From positions 16,440 through 80,439 of the forward strand of contig DASVQC010000108.1 of NCBI GenBank assembly GCA_036389335.1: a stretch of 64,000 bases of DNA. Reading direction: 5' to 3'. Origin of the DNA: JAIVGV01 sp036389335. Lineage in GTDB: Bacteria; Acidobacteriota; Blastocatellia; Pyrinomonadales; Pyrinomonadaceae. Each line of letters begins with the position of its first letter. The first letter of the stretch is position 1. Made by a program: the position numbers and the translations under genes. Below are positions 37,278 through 44,902 of the stretch, piece by piece. The notes under the pieces were generated by a model. That model searched no databases and was not told the DNA's origin. It was given only the letters and a program-made list of their open reading frames with translations.

Positions 37278-38837
37278 ATGGCGAGTCAACTGTTCGCGCG
37301 TAAGCCGCTCAAACTTCTGCTCGACGAGATGGCGGGAGACAACCGCCTGCGCCGCGTGCTGGGCCCCGTCCAACTGACTGCGCTCGGCATCGGCGCGGTC
37401 ATCGGCACGGGCATCTTCGTTCTGGTGGGCGTCGCCGCGCACGAGCGCGCGGGCCCGGCCATGATCCTCTCTTTCGTCGTCGCTGGAATAGCCTGCGCCC
37501 TCGCCGCGCTCTGCTACGCGGAGTTCGCCTCGATGGCCCCGGTCGCGGGCTCGGCCTACACCTACGCCTACGCCACGCTCGGCGAGTTGATGGCTTGGAT
37601 CATCGGCTGGGACATCATCCTCGAATACGCCGTCACCGCGGGCGGGGTCGCGCACGGCGCGTCGAAATACTTCCAAGACCTGATCGGCATCTTCAACCTG
37701 CACCTGCCGAACGTTTTGACCGACGCCCCGTTCGATTACGACCCCGCGCTCGGCACGCTCGTCGGCACGGGCAAGTACTTCGACCTGCCCGCGCTCGTCA
37801 TCGTCGGCTGCGTCACCGCCGTCCTCGTCGTCGGCATCCGCGAGAGCGCGACGTTCAACGCCGCGATGGTCATCCTCAAAGTCGCCATCGTCATCTTCGT
37901 CATCGTCGTCGGCGCGTTCTACGTGAACCCGGCGAACTGGCACCCGTTCGCGCCCTACGGCTACACGGGCGTCAACTTCTTCGGCAAGACCCTGCTCGGC
38001 ATGAAGGACGCGGGCGGGCAGCCCCTCGGGATGCTCGCGGGCGCGGCGATCATCTTCTTCGCCTACATCGGCTTCGACTCGGTCTCGACGCACTCCGAAG
38101 AGGCGCGCCGCCCCGAGCGAGATGTGCCCGTCGCGATCATCGTCTCGCTCCTCGTCTGCACCGTGCTCTACATGGGCGTCGGCGCGGTGCTCACGGGGAT
38201 GGTTCCCTACGACCGCATCGACATCAACGCGCCCGTCTCCGACGCCTTCCGGCAGGTCGGCCTGAGGTGGGCGCAGTTCGTCATCTCCTTCGGCGCGCTC
38301 GTCGGCATCACCTCGGTCGTGCTCGTCACGATGCTCTCGCAGGCGCGCATCCTGCTCGCGATGGCGCGCGACGGACTCCTGCCCGTCAGCTTCTTCGGCG
38401 CGGTGCACGCGCGTTTCCGCACGCCCTACAAGTCGACCGTCGTGACGGGCGTCTTCGCCGGGCTGCTCTCGTCGCTCCTGCCGCTGCGCGTGCTCTCCGA
38501 TCTCGTCAACATCGGCACCCTGTTGGCCTTCGTCATCGTCTGCGCGGCGGTGCTCATCATGCGCCGGACGAACCCCGAAGCGCGGCGACCGTTCCGCGCG
38601 CCCTTCGTCCCGCTCGTCCCCGTCCTCGGCATCGCCACGTGCCTGCTCCTGATGTTCTCGCTGCCCGCGGAGAACTGGCTGCGGCTCGGCGTGTGGCTTT
38701 TAGTCGGCTTCGTGATCTACTTCGGCTACGGGCGCAAACACAGCGTCATGGCGCGCCACCTCGCGCGAGAGGCGGCGGAGCGCGGCGCGACGACAGCCGG
38801 GGCGGGCGCGGCGAATAAGGACGACTCGACGGGGTGA
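37278..38837 (+). CDS. APC-family amino acid permease (cationic amino acid transporter-like)
   Basis: A 519-residue membrane protein with 12 or more helices. GIGAVIGTGIFVLVG in helix 1, CYAEFASMAPVAGSAYTY and FFAYIGFDSVSTHSEEARRP are APC/CAT signatures. GGAGG precedes ATG 37278. A longer loop between helices 4 and 5 (about 140-180) is usual in the CAT branch. Likely proton-coupled amino acid uptake; substrate not determinable. Stands alone, with a small peptide gene just behind. Confidence 0.9.
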   Translation: MASQLFARKPLKLLLDEMAGDNRLRRVLGPVQLTALGIGAVIGTGIFVLVGVAAHERAGPAMILSFVVAGIACALAALCYAEFASMAPVAGSAYTYAYATLGELMAWIIGWDIILEYAVTAGGVAHGASKYFQDLIGIFNLHLPNVLTDAPFDYDPALGTLVGTGKYFDLPALVIVGCVTAVLVVGIRESATFNAAMVILKVAIVIFVIVVGAFYVNPANWHPFAPYGYTGVNFFGKTLLGMKDAGGQPLGMLAGAAIIFFAYIGFDSVSTHSEEARRPERDVPVAIIVSLLVCTVLYMGVGAVLTGMVPYDRIDINAPVSDAFRQVGLRWAQFVISFGALVGITSVVLVTMLSQARILLAMARDGLLPVSFFGAVHARFRTPYKSTVVTGVFAGLLSSLLPLRVLSDLVNIGTLLAFVIVCAAVLIMRRTNPEARRPFRAPFVPLVPVLGIATCLLLMFSLPAENWLRLGVWLLVGFVIYFGYGRKHSVMARHLAREAAERGATTAGAGAANKDDSTG

Positions 38838-38846
38838 AGAGGGATC

Positions 38847-38975
38847 GTGAGACGCGCCGTGGAATTGACGCTGGCTTTCGTGGCGCTCGCGCTGACCGCC
38901 GCGCTCGCCGACGCGAGTTGGTCTGCGGTGATCGAAATGCTCGGCGAATTAGGGCGGCGCTACGAACATCTGTAG
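38847..38975 (+). CDS. Putative 42-residue membrane or secreted peptide
   Basis: GTG 38847 lies six bases after GAAGAGGG and ten bases after the permease stop. The peptide has two Arg near the start, a hydrophobic stretch (LTLAFVALALTAALADA) and a polar tail ending RRYEHL. It could be a small membrane subunit or leader-like peptide co-expressed with the permease. Its TAG lies within the hairpin that follows. Evidence is only the ribosome site, placement and hydrophobic pattern. Confidence 0.4.
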   Translation: MRRAVELTLAFVALALTAALADASWSAVIEMLGELGRRYEHL

Positions 38976-39002
38976 GGGGCGGGGACGAGCCCCCTACATT
39001 TT
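38971..39002. terminator. Bidirectional hairpin holding two stop codons
   Basis: TGTAGGGGGC (38971-38980) pairs exactly with GCCCCCTACA (38989-38998), loop GGGGACGA, followed by TTTT on the plus strand. The TAG in each arm is the stop of the gene reading into it: the small plus-strand ORF (38973-38975) and the minus-strand flavoprotein gene (38996-38994). Confidence 0.8.
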
Positions 39003-39653
39003 CCGCGCCGCGTAATCTTCGACCGACCGCGAGGGCCGCGTCCCGTCCCGCAAGAGCGCGTCGCCGAGGGGCTCGCACGCGACCGTGCGCAGCGGGAGTT
39101 CGCCCGCCCAGACGGGCAGCGCGAGGTCTTCCTCGTCGTCGACCGGCGCGCCCGCGCGCACCTTCGCGGAGGCTTCCGCGAGCGGGAGCGCGAGGACGAG
39201 TGTGGCGGCCAGCTCGCGCTCGTTCGGCTCTCGCACTTCGGACCAGCGACCGGGGATGAGGTGTTCGGAGAAGGCGCGCATCGCGTCGAGCTTCTCGCGC
39301 GGATCTTCGACCGCGGAGGCGCGACCGAAGACGACGACCGAGCGGTAGTTCATCGAATGATGAAACGCCGAGCGCGCGAGCACGAGCCCGTCGACGAGCG
39401 TGACGGTGACGCACGCCTCCGCGCCCGCCGCCAGAGCCTTCAGCATCCGGCTCGCCTTCGCGCCGTGGAGGTAGAGCGTGTCGCCCGCGCGACCGTAGGC
39501 CGTGGGGATGACGAAGGGCTGGGCGTCGGCGACGAAGCCGACGTGGCAGACGAACCCTTCGTCCAGTATTTGATAGACGAGCGCGCGGTCGTACGCGGCG
39601 CGCCGCGGGAGCCGCCTGACTTGCGTGCGATCCGTCGGGGTGAAATTTTCCAT
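38994..39653 (-). CDS. Pyridoxamine 5'-phosphate oxidase-like FMN-binding protein
   Basis: About 219 residues from ATG 39653; a GTG 36 bases upstream is possible but adds an unrelated segment. RRLPRRAAYDRALVYQILDEG, FVIPTAYGRAGDTLYLHGAK and MNYRSVVVFGRASAVED are typical of the nitroimidazole-resistance (NimA)-like branch of the split-barrel flavoproteins. Likely an FMN- or F420-type reductase; substrate unknown. Confidence 0.82.
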   Translation of the reverse strand: MENFTPTDRTQVRRLPRRAAYDRALVYQILDEGFVCHVGFVADAQPFVIPTAYGRAGDTLYLHGAKASRMLKALAAGAEACVTVTLVDGLVLARSAFHHSMNYRSVVVFGRASAVEDPREKLDAMRAFSEHLIPGRWSEVREPNERELAATLVLALPLAEASAKVRAGAPVDDEEDLALPVWAGELPLRTVACEPLGDALLRDGTRPSRSVEDYAARKM

Positions 39654-39690
39654 ACGGTCTGAGACCCTTTCCTCGACCGGGCCGGGCACA

Positions 39691-40215
39691 CTACCAGCCC
39701 ATCCGCTCGCGCAAACTCGTGACGTGGGCGACGTGGTGGCGTCCGTGCCACGCGTAGAGGCCGACGGCCTTGTCGAGCGTGACGACGCCCCACTCCGGGT
39801 GGCTGAAGGTGCGGTGGAAGCCCGCCTCTTCGAGCGAGCGCAACAGGATCACCCAGCGCTCGTGCAGCGAGTCGAGCAGCGCGAGCGAGACTTCGACGGG
39901 GGTCGCGCGCGAGTCGGGCAGCTCGGCCCACAGCTCCTCGTGGTAAGTCCTGATGGCTGGCTCGTCCTCGGTCAGCGCGAGCTTGAAGCGCACGTAGCTG
40001 TTGAGGTGGGAGTCGGGCACGTGGTGCACGACCTGGCGCACCGTCCAGCCGCCGGGCCTGTACGGCGTGTCGAGCTGTTCCGCCGACAGGCCCGCGACCG
40101 CCTCGCGCAGCCTGCGCGGCGCGGCGGCGATCTCTTCGATCAGGTCCTGCCGCGACGCGCCCGCGTCTTCGGCGAACTGCCCGACCGGGTAACGCAAATC
40201 ATCACTCGTCTTCAT
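39691..40215 (-). CDS. YfiT-like DinB-fold thiol transferase
   Basis: About 174 residues from ATG 40215, nine bases after AAAGGA; ATG 40224 is too close to that site. DLRYPVGQF at the N-terminus, QVVHHVPDSHLNSY and AWHGRHHVAHV give the metal-binding histidines of the YfiT/BstA branch of the DinB superfamily, which transfers thiols to electrophiles or acts as a metal-dependent hydrolase. It precedes the flavoprotein gene on the same strand, 37 bases apart. Confidence 0.82.
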   Translation of the reverse strand: MKTSDDLRYPVGQFAEDAGASRQDLIEEIAAAPRRLREAVAGLSAEQLDTPYRPGGWTVRQVVHHVPDSHLNSYVRFKLALTEDEPAIRTYHEELWAELPDSRATPVEVSLALLDSLHERWVILLRSLEEAGFHRTFSHPEWGVVTLDKAVGLYAWHGRHHVAHVTSLRERMGW

Positions 40216-40281
40216 CCACTTCATTCCTTTCGTGAAGAGATAACCATTCGCGCTCGACGCGCCGGATCGCGGCGCGCCCCT

Positions 40282-41301
40282 TCACGTCGCCGGGACGCCG
40301 CCGCCTTCTTTCACTTCGGCCTTGCGCCTCACGATCAGTGCGATGCCGCAGATCACCGCCGCGCCCCCTGCGGCGACGCGCCACGTCAGAGTCTCGTGCA
40401 AAAAGATCGCGCCGAGCGTGAGCGCGGCCACCGGCGTCACGAGCGGGATGAGCATCGTCTTGGTCACGTCCATATTTCTGACGAGCCAGTAGAACAGGAG
40501 GAACGCGAGCGCCGAGCCGACGAGCGCGAGGTAGAGCAGGCAGACGACCGCCAGCGGCGTCCAGCGGAGTTTGAGGGGGTTGCCCTCGAACGCCGCGCCG
40601 AAGGCGAGGAGCGGCACGAACCCGCAGACCATCTGACCGAGCGCTAACGCCGCCGGATCGATCCGCGCGCCGCGCGACTTGACGAGCACGTTGGCGTAGG
40701 CGACGCAGAACGCGCCGGCGACGATGGCCGCCCCGCCCTTCAGCGCGGCGGGGCCGTTCGCCTCCTTCTGGTAGGAGAGGATGAAGGCGACGCCCGCGAT
40801 GCCGAGCAGCACGCCCGCCACCTTGCGCGGCGTCATGCGCTCGCCGGGCAGGTGTATGTGCCCGATGACGAGCCCGAAGACCGGGATGCTCGTTTGCAGT
40901 AGTGCGGCGAGCCCCGAAGAGATGTACTTCTCGCCCCAGAAGAGCAGCCCGTAGTTGAACGAGAAGGAGAGGACGCCCGTCAGCGCGATGAGGCCCCACT
41001 CCCGCCGCGCGCGCGGCAGCGGTCGGCGCGCGACGACGACGAACGCGCCGAGCGCGAGCGACGCGACGATGAAGCGGATGCCCGCGAAGGTGACGGGCGG
41101 CAGGTCTTCGAGCCCCAGCTTGATGAAGAGCCACGTCGAACTCCAGATCAGACTCAGCAGGAGCCACGCCGCGAGCGGCGCTCTGGCGCGGCGCGACGCG
41201 CGGCGGAGCAGGCGCGCCCGCGCCTCGGGCGATAAGATCGCGTCGCCCGCGCCGTCCGCCCGGCGTTCGCCCGCCTCCCGCTCAATCGTCGCGCTCGTCA
41301 C
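40282..41301 (-). CDS. EamA-family (DMT) metabolite exporter
   Basis: About 339 residues from GTG 41301; the frame runs further up, but without family similarity. Ten membrane helices in two EamA repeats: ALIWSSTWLFIKLGL-like start, FAGIRFIVASLALG, SFNYGLLFWGEKYISSGLAA and, in repeat 2, VVCLLYLALVGSALAFLLFY. Drug/metabolite transporters of this type export amino acids or metabolites; cargo not determinable. Confidence 0.85.
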   Translation of the reverse strand: MTSATIEREAGERRADGAGDAILSPEARARLLRRASRRARAPLAAWLLLSLIWSSTWLFIKLGLEDLPPVTFAGIRFIVASLALGAFVVVARRPLPRARREWGLIALTGVLSFSFNYGLLFWGEKYISSGLAALLQTSIPVFGLVIGHIHLPGERMTPRKVAGVLLGIAGVAFILSYQKEANGPAALKGGAAIVAGAFCVAYANVLVKSRGARIDPAALALGQMVCGFVPLLAFGAAFEGNPLKLRWTPLAVVCLLYLALVGSALAFLLFYWLVRNMDVTKTMLIPLVTPVAALTLGAIFLHETLTWRVAAGGAAVICGIALIVRRKAEVKEGGGVPAT

Positions 41302-41488
41302 CGATGCCCCGCCCCCGCCCCGTAGTTGATCGCACCGCGCCGCCGTCGCTAATTTAGCAGCGGCGGACGCGAAGGCAAGTGCCAATCGAACATTGGCATC
41401 CGAGTCCACTTTCTAAAAGTTTGGGCGCACGCGGCGGATAGATCGGACGTCGCGGCGGGTGTAATCTGCGGGCCGAGGTGACAAGCGG

Positions 41489-42631
41489 ATGACGGATCAG
41501 GACGGCAACCTACTCCGGGAGATGCGCGAGATGGAGACCGATCTCCGCTGGCGGGCGGTCGAGGGGCGCGACGCGCGCTTCGACGGCATCTTCTTCTACG
41601 GCGTGCGCTCGACCGGCGTCTACTGCAGGCCGACGTGCCCTTCGCGCCGCCCGCGCCGCGAGCAGGCCGAATTCTTCGACTCGTGCGACGACGCCGAGGG
41701 CGCGGGCTTTCGCGCCTGCCTGCGCTGCCGCCCGCGCGAGACGGGCGCGCACGACCCGCGCGTCGATTTAGTCCTGCGCGCGTGCCGCGCCATCGAGGCG
41801 CACGAGGACGGCGCGCCTTCGCTCGAAGAGTTGGGCGCGCGGCTCGGCGTCCGCCCCGGACAGCTCCGGCGCGCGTTCAAGGGCGTGACCGGCATCACGC
41901 CCCGGCAGTACGCGGCGGCGCACCGTCTCAAGACGTTCAAGTCGAGGATCAAGGACGGCGACGGCGTGACGGGCGCGATGTACGAGGCGGGCTACGGATC
42001 GAGCAGCCGACTTTACGAGAACGCTTCCGAAAAATTGGGGATGACGCCGGCGACGTACCGCCGCGGGGGGAGGGGCATGAACATCAATTACACCATCGTC
42101 GATTCGGGCCTCGGTCGGCTCCTCGTCGCGGCGACCGCGCGCGGCGTCTGCTCCGTGCAGTTCGGCGACCGGGACGAAGAACTCGCCGCGGCGCTCGCCG
42201 CGGAGTACCCGTCCGCGGCGATCCGCCGCGACGAGGCGGGGCTTAGCGAGTGGATCGAAACTCTGCTGCGACACGTCGAGGGCGCGCAGGCGCGCCTCGA
42301 TCTGCCGCTCGACCTGCGCGCCACCGCCTTCCGCACGCGCGTCTGGGAGGAGCTGCGCCGCATCCCCTACGGCGAGACGCGCTCCTACGGCGACGTGGCG
42401 CGGGCCATCGGCCAGCCCGCCGCCGTGCGCGCCGTGGCGAGCGCCTGCGCCGCGAACCCGGTCGCGCTCGCCACGCCCTGCCACCGCGTCGTGCGCGAGG
42501 GCGGCGCGCCCGGCGGCTACCGCTGGGGACTCGCGCGCAAGCGCGAACTACTCGAACGCGAGCGGCGCGCGACCGCCGCCGCCGCCGGGGCGCAAAGCGT
42601 CGCCCTCGCCGCGTCGTCCGAAGGCGATTGA
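41489..42631 (+). CDS. ada: Ada-type alkylation repair protein (regulator and O6-methylguanine methyltransferase)
   Basis: A 380-residue three-domain protein. N-terminal Ada zinc domain: Cys46, Cys50, Cys77 and Cys80 in C-x3-C-x26-C-x2-C spacing (GVYCRPTCPSRRP, CLRCRP), where the first Cys accepts methyl from phosphotriesters. An AraC-type helix-turn-helix follows (GVTGITPRQYAAAHRLK, then YEAGYGSSSRLYE). The C-terminal methyltransferase has active-site Cys in ATPCHRVV near 331. Complete; would act as an adaptive-response activator. Confidence 0.95.
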   Translation: MTDQDGNLLREMREMETDLRWRAVEGRDARFDGIFFYGVRSTGVYCRPTCPSRRPRREQAEFFDSCDDAEGAGFRACLRCRPRETGAHDPRVDLVLRACRAIEAHEDGAPSLEELGARLGVRPGQLRRAFKGVTGITPRQYAAAHRLKTFKSRIKDGDGVTGAMYEAGYGSSSRLYENASEKLGMTPATYRRGGRGMNINYTIVDSGLGRLLVAATARGVCSVQFGDRDEELAAALAAEYPSAAIRRDEAGLSEWIETLLRHVEGAQARLDLPLDLRATAFRTRVWEELRRIPYGETRSYGDVARAIGQPAAVRAVASACAANPVALATPCHRVVREGGAPGGYRWGLARKRELLERERRATAAAAGAQSVALAASSEGD

Positions 42632-42675
42632 CGGGAAGGGCGAACCGAATGCGGAACGCGGAATGAAAAGCCGTC

Positions 42676-42778
42676 CGTCGTCAGTGGTCAGTTGTCCGTG
42701 GTCAGTTGTTGGCCTCGCGCCCGACTGTGTCGCCGGTGAGCAACGAGCAACGGACAACTGACCACGGACAACTGACAG
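42676..42778. repeat. Hub-and-arm palindrome, copy 5 (GTCAGTTG / GTCCGTG arms)
   Basis: The left arm GTCAGTGGTCAGTTGTCCGT ends in GGTCAGTTGTT; the right arm is CAACGGACAACTGACCACGG then ACAACTGACAG. The hub (GGCCTCGCGCCCGACTGTG...) is GC-rich and differs from the other copies. It lies between ada and the his promoter, 45 bases after the ada stop. Confidence 0.85.
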
Positions 42779-42828
42779 CCCTACTCAAGATCGATCCGAT
42801 CCACTACCCGAATCCGGCGCGCGCTTGT

Positions 42829-42858
42829 TTGACAAGCGGGGCGAGGCTCGACTATAAA
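42829..42858 (+). promoter_or_regulatory. Consensus sigma-70 promoter of the his operon
   Basis: TTGACA (42829-42834) is a perfect -35 and TATAAA (42853-42858) a near-perfect -10, 18 bases apart. Transcription would begin near 42865, about 28 bases ahead of the His-rich leader ORF. This is the best promoter match in the window. Confidence 0.85.
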
Positions 42859-42892
42859 GACCACTCCCGCGCGAGAGACGCGAAAGAGTTTT

Positions 42893-43006
42893 ATGAACCC
42901 CCACAGCACGCCCCACGCCCACGGCACGCACCGCCACGCCCATCATCGGCACGGCGGCGGCGCGTTGGCGACTGCGTTCTTCGGCGAAGAACATTTGCGA
43001 GACTAG
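42893..43006 (+). CDS. His-rich leader peptide of the his operon
   Basis: ATG 42893 to TAG 43006 encodes 37 residues, nine of them His, at positions 4, 8, 10, 13, 15, 17, 18, 20 and 34. AAAGAG lies a few bases upstream. Placement between a consensus promoter and an intrinsic terminator ahead of hisZ, plus the His bias, fits a HisL-type leader. Three mutually exclusive pairings can be drawn: 42931-42940 with 42948-42957 (imperfect), 42952-42960 with 43040-43048 (9 bp), and the terminator. Stalling at His codons 13-18 would hide the first segment and favour read-through. The pairing model is inferred; ORF and terminator are seen. Confidence 0.8.
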   Translation: MNPHSTPHAHGTHRHAHHRHGGGALATAFFGEEHLRD

Positions 43007-43037
43007 CAGGGGATCGCACATCACAGATCGCGAACGA

Positions 43038-43083
43038 GCCCGCCGCCGATGACTGAGGAAGTCCGGCGGCGGGTTCTGTTTTC
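43038..43083 (+). terminator. Attenuator terminator of the his operon
   Basis: GCCCGCCGCCG (43038-43048) pairs with CGGCGGCGGGT (43064-43074, last pair G-U) around a 15-base loop, then TTCTGTTTT. It ends about 54 bases before the hisZ ATG, so without antitermination the operon would not be transcribed. Confidence 0.85.
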
Positions 43084-43136
43084 GGCGGCGCGCGGGGGTA
43101 AGTTAAGACTGACTGACGGCGGGGCGGTGGCAACTC

Positions 43137-44264
43137 ATGTCCGAATCACTTTCCAAAGTGCCGAGCGGGATGCGCTATTACTTCGGCGCGGAGGCGCGCC
43201 TGCGGCGTCACGTCGAAGACGCCGCGATGTCGGTCTTCGACGGCTGGTCTTACGAGGAGATCACGACCCCGTCGGTCGACTACTACGCCCTCTTCGAGTT
43301 CGGCATGGGGCACAGCGAGGCGAGGCGCGCCTTCAGGTTCACCGACACCGACGGGAGGATGCTCGCCCTCAGGCCCGACGTGACCTCGTCGGTCGCGCGG
43401 GCAGCGTCCACGCTGCTCGCGCGGCGCGCGCGCCCCCTGCGCCTGTGCTACGCCGGGCGGGTGTTCCGGCAGCAGCAGCCGTCGCACGCGCAGTGGAGGC
43501 GCGAGTCGGAGCAGGTCGGCTGCGAGCACATCGGCTCGGCGCGCGGCGCGGCGGACGTCGAGGTGCTCGCCATCGCCGTCGAAGTCCTCCGGCGGCTGGG
43601 GCTGGACGGGCGCTTCTCCATCACGCTCAACGACGTGGGCGTCTTCAACGGCGTCGCCGAGCGGATCGCCCCCGACCCGGAAGGGCGCGATCTGATGCGC
43701 CGCCTCATGGACGTGCGCGACGCGGCGGGCCTGCGACGCTTCCTCGCCCCGCACGCGCGCGAGGACGAGGCCCGCTCGTTCGCGCGCCTCGTCGAGCTGC
43801 CGGGCAAGTCGGAAGTGCTGGCCGACGCCGCGCGCCTGATCAAGAACCCGCGCTCGGCTGAGGCGCTCGCCCGGCTCGAACGGTTGTGGCGCGTCGTCGA
43901 GTCGCTCGGGCTGGCCGATCAATTCGTCGTCAACTTGGGCGACCTGTCGGGGCTCGACTACTACACCGGACTCACGTTCAAGATTTACGTCGAGGGCGTC
44001 GGCGCGCGCGCCGGGGGCGGCGGGCGCTACGACAACCTGACGGCCAACTTCGGGCGACCGGAGCCCGCCGTCGGGTTCGTGCTCGACGTGGACGCGATTG
44101 CCGAAGCCCTCTCGCAGCGTTCCCGGCTCGCCCCCGCCCCCGGGCCGGAGGGGGGCGCGGAGCGGCTCGACAACGGCGGCGACACCGCCGCGCTCTTCCT
44201 CAAAGCTCTGGCGCGGCGCGGCGTCGGCGGGCGCGTGCTGCTCGACGTGAAGGGGGAGGCGTGA
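43137..44264 (+). CDS. hisZ: ATP phosphoribosyltransferase regulatory subunit HisZ
   Basis: A 375-residue paralogue of histidyl-tRNA synthetase lacking aminoacylation. PSGMRYYFGAEARLRRHVED, ALRPDVTSSVAR, LCYAGRVFR and GLDYYTGLTFKIYVEG are characteristic of the class II fold; GGGGRYDNL follows. It has no anticodon-binding domain, as in HisZ. It forms a hetero-octamer with short HisG and gives it histidine feedback control. First gene of the operon; its stop overlaps hisG. Confidence 0.92.
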   Translation: MSESLSKVPSGMRYYFGAEARLRRHVEDAAMSVFDGWSYEEITTPSVDYYALFEFGMGHSEARRAFRFTDTDGRMLALRPDVTSSVARAASTLLARRARPLRLCYAGRVFRQQQPSHAQWRRESEQVGCEHIGSARGAADVEVLAIAVEVLRRLGLDGRFSITLNDVGVFNGVAERIAPDPEGRDLMRRLMDVRDAAGLRRFLAPHAREDEARSFARLVELPGKSEVLADAARLIKNPRSAEALARLERLWRVVESLGLADQFVVNLGDLSGLDYYTGLTFKIYVEGVGARAGGGGRYDNLTANFGRPEPAVGFVLDVDAIAEALSQRSRLAPAPGPEGGAERLDNGGDTAALFLKALARRGVGGRVLLDVKGEA

Positions 44265-44902
44265 TGCGGGAGCTGACCGTCGCCGTCGCCAAGGGCCGGC
44301 TTCAGGCCGCGACCCTCGAACGCCTCGCGCGCGCCGGCATCCGCGTCGCCGGCGAGGCGCTCGCGTCCCGGCGACTGTCGGCGCGCGACGACGCGGGGCG
44401 CTACCGCTTCATCTTCGTCAAACCCGTGGACGTGCCCGTTTACGTCGAGCACGGCATCGCGGACTGCGGCGTGGTCGGGCTCGACGTGCTGCTCGAATCC
44501 GAGGCCGACCTCCTGCAACCGCTCGATCTCGGCATCGGCCTCTGCCGCGTCGTCGTGGCGACGGACAAGCCGGAGCTGCTCTCGGACGACTTCGGCGTGC
44601 TGAGGGTGGCCACGAAGTACCCGCGCATCGCCACGGAGTATTTCGGATCGCGCGGCATCCCCGTCGAGATCATCGGGCTGTCCGGATCGGTCGAGCTCGC
44701 GCCCGTGCTCGGGCTGAGCGACTGCATCGTCGATCTGGTGGAGACCGGCAGGACGCTCGAAGAGAACGGGCTGAGCGCGGTCGAGGTGATCGTCGAATGC
44801 ACGGCGCGGCTCGTCGTCAACCGCGCGAGCTACCAGTTGAAGGCCGAGGCGGTGAGCCGACTGATCAAGGCGCTCGGCGAGGGCGCGGGGGAGGGTGACT
44901 GA
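44264..44902 (+). CDS. hisG: ATP phosphoribosyltransferase catalytic subunit HisG, short form
   Basis: A 212-residue enzyme starting histidine synthesis from PRPP and ATP. VAVAKGRLQ, FIFVKPVDVPVYVEHGIADCG, GLSGSVELAP and DLVETGRTLEENG are diagnostic. It lacks the C-terminal regulatory domain, so HisZ is required, and hisZ is next to it. Starts in a TGATG overlap with hisZ. Confidence 0.95.
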   Translation: MRELTVAVAKGRLQAATLERLARAGIRVAGEALASRRLSARDDAGRYRFIFVKPVDVPVYVEHGIADCGVVGLDVLLESEADLLQPLDLGIGLCRVVVATDKPELLSDDFGVLRVATKYPRIATEYFGSRGIPVEIIGLSGSVELAPVLGLSDCIVDLVETGRTLEENGLSAVEVIVECTARLVVNRASYQLKAEAVSRLIKALGEGAGEGD

